A stretch of 64,000 bases of DNA from the NCBI RefSeq assembly GCF_034044715.1, contig NZ_JAXCLW010000002.1:868001-932000 (forward strand), in the 5' to 3' direction. Source of the DNA: Dongia_B soli. Its GTDB lineage: Bacteria; Pseudomonadota; Alphaproteobacteria; Dongiales; Dongiaceae. A program made the translations under genes and the position numbers. Shown here one piece after another: positions 42,750 to 51,946 of this stretch (positions within the stretch are counted from its first letter, which is position 1; each line of letters opens with the position of its first letter). A model generated the notes under the pieces. The model made no database searches, was not told the DNA's origin, and saw only the letters and a list, made by a program, of their open reading frames with translations.

Positions 42750-44087
42750 TCAGGCCAACATCTCGATCGGCATTACATGCGCAGGTTCCAGAATCGCCTC
42801 GACCTGATCCAATTTGACCACGACGCGGGCAATGGCCGCCTCCGTGGTTTCATGGGTGGTGAGGACGATCGGCACCGGGCCGCCGGGCTGGCGCGCACGC
42901 TGGATCATGGCCTCCATCGACACATGTTCGTCACGCATGATAGCAGCAATGTCGGCCACCACGCCGGGCTTATCCACCACCATCAGCCGCAGGTAAAACG
43001 CGCCGATCCGCCGGCCGACCGGGGCCGAGGGTAGCTTACGCAGGGTCTCGGCCGGCGCCGAGAAAGCCGGCAAGATGCGGTCGCGGGCGATATCCATCAG
43101 GTCGCTGACCACGGCGGAAGCCGTCGGCCCTGCCCCGGCGCCCCGGCCGATAGCAACATTCTGGCCGACGAAATTGCCGTTGGTCACCACGGCATTGAAG
43201 ACGCCGTCGACTTTGGCGATGACGCTGGATTGCGGCACCATGCAGGCATGCACGCGTTGCTCAACACCGTGCTCGGTCAGGCGGCTCAAGCCCAGCAGTT
43301 TGATGCGATAGCCGAGTTCCTCGGCATAGACGATATCCATTGCCGAGACATTGCGGATGCCGCTGACCCGGATACCGTCGAAATCCACTGCGCAGCCGAA
43401 GGCAACGCTGGTCAGGATCGACAGCTTATGCGCGGCATCGATGCCGTCGACGTCGAAACTGGGATCAGCCTCGGCATAACCGAGAGCCTGCGCTTCGGCC
43501 AGGACATCGGCGAATTCGCGGCCCGTCTCGCGCATCTGCGTCAGGATGTAATTGCAGGTACCGTTGAGGATGCCGTAGACGTGCTCGATGCGATTTGCCG
43601 CTAGGCCCTCGCGCATTGCCTTGATGACGGGTATGCCGCCAGCGACCGCCGCTTCATAGGCAAGTCCCAGGCTGGCCCGTTCCGCCGCCAAGGCCAGCGC
43701 CGTGCCGTGATGGGCAAGCAAGGCTTTGTTGGCGGTAACGACATGTTTCCCGTTGGCGATGGCCGCTTCGACCAGAGCCTTGGCCGGACCGTCGGAACCG
43801 CCGATCAATTCGACGACGACATCGACCTTCGGATGGCTGGCCAGCGCCAAGGCATCGTCACACCAATCCAACTGGCTGAGATCGAGGCCGCGATCCTTCT
43901 TGCGATCCCGTGCCGAAACGGCAACCACCTCGATGGCTCGCGGGCAATGCTGGAGGAGGACGTCGCGATTCTCCGTCAGGAGCTTGACCACGCCGCCGCC
44001 CACTGTGCCAAGGCCGGCGATACCGACACGCAAAGGCCGGTCCGCCCCCGCTTTCGTTTTGCGAGACGTTGCACTTTCAGCGGCCAT
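42750..44087 (-). CDS. hom: Homoserine dehydrogenase
   Basis: A 445-residue enzyme reducing aspartate semialdehyde to homoserine for threonine and methionine synthesis. NAD(P) motif GIAGLGTVGGGVVKLL (23-38), catalytic-domain signatures NGTCNYILTQM and ADPSFDVDGIDAAHKLSILT, and a C-terminal ACT domain (about 360-440, LRLMVVDKPGVVADIAAIM) for feedback control. GGAGA is five bases before ATG 44087. It leads the hom-glpX-recJ group. Confidence 0.96.
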   Translation of the reverse strand: MAAESATSRKTKAGADRPLRVGIAGLGTVGGGVVKLLTENRDVLLQHCPRAIEVVAVSARDRKKDRGLDLSQLDWCDDALALASHPKVDVVVELIGGSDGPAKALVEAAIANGKHVVTANKALLAHHGTALALAAERASLGLAYEAAVAGGIPVIKAMREGLAANRIEHVYGILNGTCNYILTQMRETGREFADVLAEAQALGYAEADPSFDVDGIDAAHKLSILTSVAFGCAVDFDGIRVSGIRNVSAMDIVYAEELGYRIKLLGLSRLTEHGVEQRVHACMVPQSSVIAKVDGVFNAVVTNGNFVGQNVAIGRGAGAGPTASAVVSDLMDIARDRILPAFSAPAETLRKLPSAPVGRRIGAFYLRLMVVDKPGVVADIAAIMRDEHVSMEAMIQRARQPGGPVPIVLTTHETTEAAIARVVVKLDQVEAILEPAHVMPIEMLA

Positions 44088-44136
44088 GACCGTCTCCGAT
44101 CGACCGCCGATGCGGTAACACGTTCATCATAAACTT

Positions 44137-45423
44137 TCAGTTGCTGCTGAGATAAATTTCTGCACGCCGATTTGCCGCTTCGCCCGACGGCATGATTTCC
44201 GGATAGACCGGCCGGCTGTCGCTGACGCCCGCCACCTGGACGAGGCTGGCATCGACGCCCAGGCGCACCAGATAGGCCGCCACGGCTTGCGCCCGCTGCT
44301 GGGACATATCTGCATTGGCTTTGTAATGCCGATCGAGCGGCATGTCCTCGGTGCGCGAGCTGGCATGGCCGACGACGCGAACGACGCCGCCATAAGTCTT
44401 CTGCATGCGAGCAACCTGCTTGAGGATGCGGCGGTCATCTGCGGAGAGTTGGGCCGAACCGTTCCCGAAATAAATCAGGCCGACCGGCTCTCCTCCCGGC
44501 TGGTCGGCAAAGCCGGCAACCGGCTGGCCGAAGCCCTGTGGGCCGGAAACCTGCGGACCCGTTCCAGCATAATTGACATATATCCCTGGCTGATTGCCAT
44601 AGGCAGCCGAACCGCCATTCGAGGTGCCGCTCAGTACGACCGGGCCGCCTATGGCAGTACCGCGGATCCCAGGCACTGCGCCGGTGTAAGGCGAATGATA
44701 AAGCTGCTGCGACCGGGCCTGCTTCTGTGCATCATCATAGCCGATGTAAGGCGGCAAGGTCGTCTGGCCGAACAGGGGATCCGGCTGATTGTCGGCTTGA
44801 GCGATCTGGCCGGTATCGGCCTGCGTGTCGCTCGTATCGACATCGCCTGCAGCAGTAATAATAGTCAGCTCTTCGTCAGCTGCCCCGGCAAGTCGATCCA
44901 TGGCATTCGGCACCGCGTTGAGCGATTGCGGCGAGCCGTTCGACTGATCATCCGCCGGCGGCTGATCAGGTTCCATATTCGGTTCCGGCGTCGGCCTTTC
45001 CATTGGCACTGTGTTGATATCGGGATAGCCCGAACTGTTTTTGGCAGCCGGGGCTGGGGTCGGCGTGGGAGCTGCCTGTTCGGACGGTGTCGGCGGGGCG
45101 GCAGGCGTGCCGGGCTCAGTCGACGGTTGGGCTTCGCCGGGCGGCGCGGCTTCCGGCGCCTCCCCTTCCGCGGCCTTGGGCGTCGGAGGCGGTGCCGGTT
45201 CCGGCCGTGGCACGCTTTCGGACTGCGGTTCCAAGGTCTGGTCGGTATATTGGGCATTGGCGCTGTCGCTGCCCAATCCTTGCGGGACGGTCGTCAGATC
45301 CGGCCCGCTAGCGGTCGGTGGGAATGGCGGCTCGTCGCTGCTACAGGCACTGACTGCAAATACCGCGGCCGCGATGAAACCCCAACGGCATATATGGCGT
45401 CGTAACGCCGGCATGCGATTCAT
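44137..45423 (-). CDS. OmpA-family lipoprotein with long Pro/Ala/Glu-rich linker
   Basis: A 428-residue outer-membrane protein. Signal and lipobox are at VSAC (near residue 24). About 200 residues of Pro, Ala, Glu and Gln-rich disordered sequence follow, then a Gly/Tyr-rich stretch. The last 120 residues are an OmpA-type peptidoglycan-binding domain (LIYFGNGSAQLSADDRRILK, VVRVVGHASSRTEDM, NADMSQQRAQAVAAYLVRLG, NRRAEIYLS). ATG 45423 is chosen because the signal peptide starts there; the frame is open further upstream. It tethers the outer membrane to the cell wall, perhaps as an envelope spacer. Confidence 0.88.
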   Translation of the reverse strand: MNRMPALRRHICRWGFIAAAVFAVSACSSDEPPFPPTASGPDLTTVPQGLGSDSANAQYTDQTLEPQSESVPRPEPAPPPTPKAAEGEAPEAAPPGEAQPSTEPGTPAAPPTPSEQAAPTPTPAPAAKNSSGYPDINTVPMERPTPEPNMEPDQPPADDQSNGSPQSLNAVPNAMDRLAGAADEELTIITAAGDVDTSDTQADTGQIAQADNQPDPLFGQTTLPPYIGYDDAQKQARSQQLYHSPYTGAVPGIRGTAIGGPVVLSGTSNGGSAAYGNQPGIYVNYAGTGPQVSGPQGFGQPVAGFADQPGGEPVGLIYFGNGSAQLSADDRRILKQVARMQKTYGGVVRVVGHASSRTEDMPLDRHYKANADMSQQRAQAVAAYLVRLGVDASLVQVAGVSDSRPVYPEIMPSGEAANRRAEIYLSSN

Positions 45424-45773
45424 GTCCTGTCCAAATGGGCTTTTGTCCCCCGCTTGCGCTTCGCATGGGCGCACGGCTCGACCGCAATCCAGCTGACGAT
45501 TGCCGTCGTTACTATAGTCGATCATCCTGCCTCTAACTCCCCATCCGCGCCGTGCGGACATGTTCTGAGCCCTCGCATCCTTTCCGACCAAACAAAATCC
45601 TGGGCGGAGCAGATGACAGTCACCGCCAAGCGACCTAATATATTTACCAAGGGCTGGCAATATGGCGTTCGAATCCCGTCTCGGTTCCTAACTATAGCAG
45701 AGAAACCTTGCCGTCGATTGGTATTTTCCGCCGTATGCAACATCTTGAATAAAGGCCACTTTCAGGAGATTTC
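45424..45773. other. Divergent promoter region between the OmpA-type gene and phaC
   Basis: About 350 bases without a supported gene. It holds both divergent promoters. A T-loop-like sequence (GTTCGAATCCC near 45671) was examined and does not fold into a tRNA. Confidence 0.5.
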
Positions 45774-47573
45774 ATGGCTGAACAACCCGACCTGGAAAAC
45801 AAGGGCACAGATCCGGCGGCCTGGTCGGAAGCAATGGCGAAAATTGCCGAGCAATCACAACGTCTGGTAAGCGATTTTCTCAGCCGAAATGCCGATGATA
45901 TCGGCGCTCAGGCGGATCCCCTGAATATCGGTCGTGCCTTCCTGGAAATGACCTCGCGCTTGATGGCCGATCCGCAAAAGCTGGTCGAGGCACAGATCTC
46001 GCTCTGGCAGGATTACATGAATCTCTGGCAGAACACCGCGCGCCGGATGATGGGCGGCGAAGCCGAGCCTGTAATCAAGCCGGCAGCTGATGACCGCCGC
46101 TTCAAGGATGCTGCGTGGCAGGACAACCAGGTCTTCGACTACATCAAACAGTCTTATTTGCTGACCGCCCGCTGGCTGCAATCGACCGTTCATAATGTCG
46201 AGGGGCTGGACCGCAGGACCGCCCAGAAAGTCGACTTCTATACGCGCCAATTTGTCGATGCCATGGCGCCTAACAATTTTGCCATGACCAATCCGGAGGT
46301 CTTGCGCGCAACGGCGGAAAGCGGCGGTGAAAACTTGGTGAAGGGCCTGCAGAATCTGCTGGAAGACCTGGAGCGCGGCAAGGGTAAGCTGGCGATCCGC
46401 ATGACGGATCTGGAAGCCTTCGAGATCGGCCGAAACATCGCCGTCACGCCGGGCAAGGTCGTGTTCCAGAACGGCCTGATGCAGTTGCTGCAATACGAGC
46501 CGGTGACCGAGAAAGTGGCGAAGCGGCCGCTGCTGGTCATACCGCCCTGGATCAACAAATATTATATCCTGGACCTGAAGCCGGCGAATTCCCTAATCAA
46601 ATGGCTGGTGGAACAGGGTCACACCGTCTTCGTCATCTCGTGGGTCAACCCCGATGAGAAACTGGCCGCCAAGAGTTTCGAAGACTATATGAACGAAGGC
46701 CCCCTCGCGGCGATCGACGCCATGGAGGCGATCACCGGCGAAAGCAGCGCCAATGTCATCGGCTACTGCCTGGGCGGCACCCTGCTTGCTTGTACCCTCG
46801 CTTATCTGACCGCGAGTAAGAAACAGGACCGCATCGCCAGCGCCACCTTCATGACCACGATGGTGGATTTCGCCGAGGCCGGCGAGCTTGCCGTCTTCGT
46901 CGATGAGGAACAGCTCGCCTCGCTGGAAGCGCGCATGAGCCAGCAGGGTTATCTCGAAGGTACGGCGATGGCGAATACCTTCAATATGCTGCGGGCCAAT
47001 GACTTGATCTGGTCATTCGTCATCAACAATTACCTGCTGGGCAAGGAGCCCTTCCCGTTCGACCTGCTTTACTGGAATTCCGACGCCACGCGCATGCCGG
47101 CGGCGATGCACAGCTTCTATCTCCGCAATATGTATCAGGAGAACCGGCTCAGCAAACCGGGCGGGCTGACGCTGAAAGGCGTGCCGATCGATCTCACCAA
47201 GATCAAGACGCCGGCCTTCATTCTCTCGACCAAGGAAGATCATATCGCGCCGTGGAAATCGACCTATGCCGCGACACAGCTTTATCGCGGGCCCGTCAAG
47301 TTCGTGCTGGCCTCATCGGGCCATATCGCCGGCGTGGTCAATCCGCCAGCGGCAAACAAATACAATCACTGGGTCAATGAGGCGAAGACGCTGCCGAAAA
47401 AACCGGATGACTGGCTGGCCGGTGCCGAGATCCGCCCCGCCTCCTGGTGGCCGGAATGGCAGAAATGGGTGACCACCCACAGCGGCGGCACAGTGCCGGC
47501 CCGCAAGCCAGGCAACAACAAGATGAAGCCGATCGAGGATGCGCCCGGCAGCTATGTGAGGGTGCGGTCCTGA
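45774..47573 (+). CDS. phaC: Class I poly(3-hydroxyalkanoate) synthase
   Basis: A 599-residue enzyme polymerising 3-hydroxyacyl-CoA into PHA granules. The lipase-like box GYCLGGTLLACTL holds the catalytic cysteine, with ILSTKEDHIAPW (Asp) and SSGHIAGVVNPP (His) completing the triad. The N-terminal PhaC domain is about residues 80-250. AGGAG is five bases before ATG 45774. Other PHA genes (phaA, phaB, phasin) are not adjacent; 3-hydroxybutyrate dehydrogenase at 29241 fits the mobilisation side. Confidence 0.96.
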   Translation: MAEQPDLENKGTDPAAWSEAMAKIAEQSQRLVSDFLSRNADDIGAQADPLNIGRAFLEMTSRLMADPQKLVEAQISLWQDYMNLWQNTARRMMGGEAEPVIKPAADDRRFKDAAWQDNQVFDYIKQSYLLTARWLQSTVHNVEGLDRRTAQKVDFYTRQFVDAMAPNNFAMTNPEVLRATAESGGENLVKGLQNLLEDLERGKGKLAIRMTDLEAFEIGRNIAVTPGKVVFQNGLMQLLQYEPVTEKVAKRPLLVIPPWINKYYILDLKPANSLIKWLVEQGHTVFVISWVNPDEKLAAKSFEDYMNEGPLAAIDAMEAITGESSANVIGYCLGGTLLACTLAYLTASKKQDRIASATFMTTMVDFAEAGELAVFVDEEQLASLEARMSQQGYLEGTAMANTFNMLRANDLIWSFVINNYLLGKEPFPFDLLYWNSDATRMPAAMHSFYLRNMYQENRLSKPGGLTLKGVPIDLTKIKTPAFILSTKEDHIAPWKSTYAATQLYRGPVKFVLASSGHIAGVVNPPAANKYNHWVNEAKTLPKKPDDWLAGAEIRPASWWPEWQKWVTTHSGGTVPARKPGNNKMKPIEDAPGSYVRVRS

Positions 47574-47598
47574 TCTCCGCGATCGGCGATCGATCCTA

Positions 47599-49635
47599 TT
47601 ACTGCGCCGCCCGGCGTTGCTCGATGACCTTTTCCGCAAGGCGTCCGGTCAGCTCCTGCAAATGATCGAAATGAGCCGTGAAATTGCCGACGCCCTGCGT
47701 CAGGGAGCGCAGCTCGATCACGAGATCGAGAATTTCCGATTGCGGCATCAGCGCTTCAATCGATTCCCAGCCGGGCCAGTCGGGCTTCGCCGCGAATTGC
47801 AGGATCTGTCCGCGCCGCGAACTGATCAAACCATGAACCCGGGAGGTGAATTCGTTGGGCGCCGAAATCTCCACTTGATAAATCGGCTCCAGCAGGACCG
47901 GATCGCATTTCGGCAAGGCCTCCTGCATCGCCATGCGGCCCGCCGTCTTGAAGGCTTGGTCCGAGCTGTCGACCGAATGATATTGGCCATCGCATAAAGC
48001 CACGGCGACATCAACGACCGGGAATCCCAAAGGACCGCGACCGAGGTAATCCTTCACGCCGTCCTGGACCGAGCCGATGAACTGGCGCGGGATGGCGCCG
48101 CCGACGATGCGGTCCTCGAATAGGAATCCCTGGCCGCGCTCCAGCGGCCAGACCTCGATATGCACATCGCCGAATTGCCCATGGCCGCCGCTTTGCCGTT
48201 TGAAGCGGGCATGCTGCGCCGTCTTGTGGCGAATGGTCTCGCGATAGCTGACCTGCGGCCGCTGCACCCGGACCGGCAGATTATACCGGCTTTTCAACCG
48301 CTCGATTGCCACCTGCAGATGGATCTCACCCTGTCCATGGAGCAACAGCTCGTGGGTATCCGGATCGTGACCGAAGGTCAGCGATGTATCTTCTTCCGTT
48401 AACTTGGCCAACGCCGCCGTCAACTTCACTTCATCGTTGCGGTTCTCGACACCCATCGCCAAGGCGAAAAGCGGCGCGAGCGGCTCCGGCCACTCTGCAT
48501 GCCGCGCGGCAGTTCCTTCCGCCTGCAGCAGATCGCCGGTCTTTGCCTGATCCAAACGGCCGAGCGCGACGACCTCACCGAAGCCGGCCTGCGGCGTCTT
48601 TTCCAGCACATTGCCCTTGGGGCGCATCAGGCCGGCGACACGCTGTCCATTCAACGTCATGCCGTCAGTCAGCTTACCGGCGAGGATGCGGGCAAAGGAC
48701 AATTTCCCGGCATGGGGCTGATGCACAGTTTTGTAAATCAAAGCGGCTGTTGATTTATCCTGCAGATGCAGCCGCTGCACCGTCAGATCGGGACCTGGCA
48801 CGTCATGACGCAAGGCTTTCAGCAGGCGCCGAACCCCGTGATCCTTTTCTGCCGCGCCGAGCAATACCGGCACGATGAGATCGGCGGCAAGATCCTTGGC
48901 AATTTGGTGATAGATAGCGTCATTGCTGGGCTGGGCGTCGCTTAATAACTGTTCCAGCAAGTCGTCATCGAAATCCGCAAGATGCTCCAGCAGATCGCCG
49001 CGCGCCTCCTGCTCCCGGGCGAGAATGGTATTCGGCAATTGGATCAGCGCCGATTCCCGACCCGGTTGATAATGATAGGCCCGCTCGCTGACGAGATCGA
49101 CATAGCCGGTGATGACATCGCCGTTTTTTCCGGCTTCGCGGATCGGCACCTGGCGCAGCAGGAGCGGCCGCGCGGAGACCGATTGCAGGGCGGACAGCAC
49201 CTCCCGCACCGGCTGGGCGGAGACATCCATCTTATTAATAAAAATGAGATGCGGGATGTCGTGATCGTCGAGATATTTAAAAAGCCCCGTCAAAGCGAGG
49301 GCACGTTCGACCACTGGTTCGATCACGACCACCGCCACATCGGCGATCATCAGGACATTGCGGGTATCCTGATTGAATTCAACCGAGCCGGGGCAGTCGA
49401 TGAAGCACCAATCCTCGTTCAGATATTGCGTGACCGCCGCGGTGGGTTCGACGGACATCTTGCGTTGTCGCGCTTCCGGCGATGCATCGCCCAGCGTGTT
49501 GCCCTCCTTCGCCGTCCCCTTGCGATGCAACGCATTGGTGACGTACAGGAGGCTTTCGAATAAGGCTGTTTTTCCGCTGAGATAAGGTCCGATAAGAGCG
49601 GCGCAACGCGGCGCCGTCGGATCTCTGCCAGGCAT
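47599..49635 (-). CDS. EF-G-like translational GTPase paralogue
   Basis: A 678-residue protein with the EF-G domain order: GTPase domain 1 (P-loop GPYLSGKTAL, DCPG, NKMD), domain II, III (IHLQVAIERLKSRYNLPV), IV (RETIRHKTAQHARFKRQSGG) and V. It departs from canonical EF-G: the P-loop His is Pro, DTPG is DCPG, and the switch I RGIT motif is replaced by MSVEPTAA. This places it in the EF-G-like (FusA2-type) group whose function is unclear. GGGAGG is five bases before ATG 49635. It stands between phaC and the bufferin operon. Confidence 0.9.
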   Translation of the reverse strand: MPGRDPTAPRCAALIGPYLSGKTALFESLLYVTNALHRKGTAKEGNTLGDASPEARQRKMSVEPTAAVTQYLNEDWCFIDCPGSVEFNQDTRNVLMIADVAVVVIEPVVERALALTGLFKYLDDHDIPHLIFINKMDVSAQPVREVLSALQSVSARPLLLRQVPIREAGKNGDVITGYVDLVSERAYHYQPGRESALIQLPNTILAREQEARGDLLEHLADFDDDLLEQLLSDAQPSNDAIYHQIAKDLAADLIVPVLLGAAEKDHGVRRLLKALRHDVPGPDLTVQRLHLQDKSTAALIYKTVHQPHAGKLSFARILAGKLTDGMTLNGQRVAGLMRPKGNVLEKTPQAGFGEVVALGRLDQAKTGDLLQAEGTAARHAEWPEPLAPLFALAMGVENRNDEVKLTAALAKLTEEDTSLTFGHDPDTHELLLHGQGEIHLQVAIERLKSRYNLPVRVQRPQVSYRETIRHKTAQHARFKRQSGGHGQFGDVHIEVWPLERGQGFLFEDRIVGGAIPRQFIGSVQDGVKDYLGRGPLGFPVVDVAVALCDGQYHSVDSSDQAFKTAGRMAMQEALPKCDPVLLEPIYQVEISAPNEFTSRVHGLISSRRGQILQFAAKPDWPGWESIEALMPQSEILDLVIELRSLTQGVGNFTAHFDHLQELTGRLAEKVIEQRRAAQ

Positions 49636-49760
49636 GCGATCCTCCCTCTGATGCGGCCGCGCCGGCTGGTTCCGGGAGGTACCCGTCCGCGCAGCCTGGT
49701 TGCTTCAGATAGAAAATCATTTCAGCCCCAGGCAGCCGGCGCAAGAGAGAAATCCGCACA

Positions 49761-50243
49761 TTAGTCAAGTTTGACCGAGTGCACCGCAATATCCGACCGC
49801 GCTTCGCCACCCGGTCTATGAAACAAATAATCGATCGAAAACAACCCCGGACCGCGCACGATAATGCTCAGCAGAAGCACCATCCACAGATAATGCTCCA
49901 ACTGGCTATAATCAGGATTGGCAGCACCCAGCACGAATTGAATAACCATCGCCATGCCCAGTAAGGGCAAGGCGGCGAGACGTGTGAGAAAACCGAGCAG
50001 GACCAGGCTTGAAGCACCCAATTCGAAAGAGGTCGCCAAAAGCGCCGCTATGGATGGCGACAGGAAAGGTACCATGTATTCGTATTGGAATAATTGCACG
50101 GTTCCTTCCCAGTCATGAATTTTAACCAGGCCGGACCAGAAGAAGACGCGAAACACGGCGATCCGGATCAGAAGATCCACGATTGGTCCGCCGACCTGCT
50201 CGAGCGATCGTAGCCAATTCGCTAATTTTCCTCGAAACGCCAT
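49761..50243 (-). CDS. DoxX-family membrane protein of the bufferin operon (BufD-like)
   Basis: A 160-residue inner-membrane protein with four helices. DLLIRIAVFRVFFWSGLVKI, FELGASSLVLLGFLTRLAAL and YLWMVLLLSIIVRGPGLFSIDYL are typical DoxX. ATG 50243 is chosen because the DoxX domain begins soon after; the longer open frame upstream is the antisense of the neighbouring coding sequence. It is 11 bases after bufC. In the Caulobacter buf operons the fourth gene also encodes a DoxX protein; its role in bufferin action is not settled. Confidence 0.85.
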   Translation of the reverse strand: MAFRGKLANWLRSLEQVGGPIVDLLIRIAVFRVFFWSGLVKIHDWEGTVQLFQYEYMVPFLSPSIAALLATSFELGASSLVLLGFLTRLAALPLLGMAMVIQFVLGAANPDYSQLEHYLWMVLLLSIIVRGPGLFSIDYLFHRPGGEARSDIAVHSVKLD

Positions 50244-50254
50244 CAACTCATCTC

Positions 50255-51004
50255 TTACGGTTCTGAAATATCGGTGAAGCTGCCGAGCCGCAATTCCGCC
50301 GCAAGACTTGCTTGCAGATCGAAACCGCGATCCGCCCTCAGGGCCGTTTCGGTCGCCGCGAAAATGGAATGTCCGTCGATCAGTGCCAGGAGAAAGACAG
50401 CATGGCCCAAAGCGATTTGCGACATCACGACGCTGTCGCTTGCGCAGGACACGCGTACCGCTTGGGATTGCCCGATATCGATATTTTCCAGATCGGGGCG
50501 GTCGACCTGATGGGCGGTCCAGATCGACCAGATCGGACTCTCGCCAGTTATCACCCGTAGGCTGGGTTCCGGTTGAAGTCGCAGCGAAGGCAAGATATCG
50601 GGAGCGTATCCCAGCAACCGGTCCACCTGCACCACCTGCACCGGGGGCCCGGTGAAATAGGCTTCGATCCTCGCCCATTCCAATTGGGCCACTTCGGCAA
50701 TGTAATGCAGGTCGTTAAGTACCGGCAGGCGCCGCAGATAATCCGGATAGCTGCCGCCATAGGCGGAAAGACGCGGAACACGCGGCGGCTCCTGCTGCAC
50801 ATAGTCAACGGTGAACGCGCTGAAGAAGCGCTCACCCACCAGCAGCCGGGTCACTGGAAAAGCATCGCCCAAAGCAGTGACGAGCGAAGCGGTGACGCTG
50901 TCGCGATAAATGGCAAACCGCCGCTTGCTATCCTGCAAGGCCGCCGGCACCGCGCGTGGATCGCGCAGGCAGCGGGAGAAATCCTGTTGCCATTCATGCA
51001 ACAT
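50255..51004 (-). CDS. bufC: BufC-type (DUF2063) partner protein of the bufferin-modifying enzyme
   Basis: A 249-residue cytosolic protein of the HvfC/BufC family. The N-terminal DUF2063 domain (about 5-95) opens LHEWQQDFSRCLRD and continues RRFAIYRDSVTASLVTALGDAFPVTRLLVG. A second domain binds or presents the peptide. In characterised relatives it works with the DUF692 enzyme as a substrate-recruiting partner. Its start overlaps the end of bufB by 11 bases, indicating coupled translation and a stoichiometric complex. Confidence 0.88.
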   Translation of the reverse strand: MLHEWQQDFSRCLRDPRAVPAALQDSKRRFAIYRDSVTASLVTALGDAFPVTRLLVGERFFSAFTVDYVQQEPPRVPRLSAYGGSYPDYLRRLPVLNDLHYIAEVAQLEWARIEAYFTGPPVQVVQVDRLLGYAPDILPSLRLQPEPSLRVITGESPIWSIWTAHQVDRPDLENIDIGQSQAVRVSCASDSVVMSQIALGHAVFLLALIDGHSIFAATETALRADRGFDLQASLAAELRLGSFTDISEP

Positions 51005-51905
51005 GGGAGACCTCGTCCCTCAACCGGCAGCCATCAATCAGCCGCTGCGCCTTTTCAGCTTCTGCCAATAAGATTTCGAGCGGCGGTACGTTGTTGTCCC
51101 ATTCGACCAGAACAGGTTGCGGTCCGGCGATCGACAACAGCACATCGAGCAGGGTCCAAACTTCTTGCGTCACCGCGCTGCCGTGATCGTCGATCAGCAC
51201 GCTATCCACCACTTTGCCGTCTTCCGCCAGATCCTGGTGGCTATGCCCGGCGACGTGAATTTCACCGATCGCTTCGATCGGCAGATCCCAGAGATAGACC
51301 GCCGTATCGAGATGCAGGTTATGGGCGCTGACAAAGAGATTATTAACGTCGAACAGCAGGCCACAGCCGGTCCGGGCGACCATCTCGCGCAGGAATGCGG
51401 GCTCGGAAAAATCACTGTCCGGCAAGATGAGATAACGTGCGGGATTTTCGATCAGGAGACGGCGACCCAGCATCTCTTGCGCGAGGTCGATGTTGTCGCA
51501 AACCACTTTCAGAGATTCGGAACTATATGGCAGCGGCAAGAGATCGTTGAAGTAATGGTCATCGAGAACGCTCCAGGCGAGATGCTCCGATATCATGCAG
51601 GGTTCGAGCCGGTCATACAGCTCTTTCAGCCCGGCCAGATGGTTCCTGTCCAGACCGCTCGCGGAACCGATTGACAGGCCGACCCCGTGACAACTGAGAT
51701 CATAGCGCTCGCGAACCTTTTCGATGGCCTTGAAGCGCGGCGCCAGAGGCGGCAGCAGATAATTCTCGCTGTGAATCTCCAGCCAGGAGAGATCCGGCCG
51801 CCTCTCTTGGACCTGCGCCAGATGCGGGTTCCGCAGCCCGATCGCTGCGCGTGGAAAAGATCGGGCCGCGGTTCCCATTACAGGCATGTCCGGGGAAGAT
51901 GACAT
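50994..51905 (-). CDS. bufB: MNIO (DUF692) iron-dependent peptide-modifying oxidase, BufB-like
   Basis: A 303-residue TIM-barrel enzyme of the multinuclear non-heme iron-dependent oxidase family. Likely metal-binding segments are LEIHSENYL, SCHGVGLSIGS, ISEHLAW, LLIENPARY, FDVNNLFVSAHN, EIHVAGHS and VLVEWDNNVPP. Family members modify cysteines of a precursor peptide (in bufferins, to thiooxazole-type residues), and BufA next door is the obvious substrate. ATG 51905 has no recognisable Shine-Dalgarno sequence; instead a tandem AT-rich repeat precedes it. An in-frame ATG at 51887 is an alternative start. Confidence 0.92.
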   Translation of the reverse strand: MSSSPDMPVMGTAARSFPRAAIGLRNPHLAQVQERRPDLSWLEIHSENYLLPPLAPRFKAIEKVRERYDLSCHGVGLSIGSASGLDRNHLAGLKELYDRLEPCMISEHLAWSVLDDHYFNDLLPLPYSSESLKVVCDNIDLAQEMLGRRLLIENPARYLILPDSDFSEPAFLREMVARTGCGLLFDVNNLFVSAHNLHLDTAVYLWDLPIEAIGEIHVAGHSHQDLAEDGKVVDSVLIDDHGSAVTQEVWTLLDVLLSIAGPQPVLVEWDNNVPPLEILLAEAEKAQRLIDGCRLRDEVSHVA

Positions 51906-51910
51906 GGCTG

Positions 51911-51930
51911 TATAATACTATATAATACTA
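51911..51930. repeat. Exact 10-base tandem repeat in the bufA-bufB gap
   Basis: TATAATACTA occurs twice back to back, in the 41-base gap between bufA and bufB, where a Shine-Dalgarno sequence would be expected. It is strikingly AT-rich in a GC-rich genome and could keep the start of bufB unstructured, or vary in copy number by slippage. Confidence 0.75.
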
Positions 51931-51946
51931 TGGCGTTCGGGTGCCA

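Noticed and set aside
45655..45695. A tRNA T-arm-like sequence (GTTCGAATCCC).
   Set aside because: The flanking bases cannot form the five-base T-stem, and no acceptor or anticodon stem is present.
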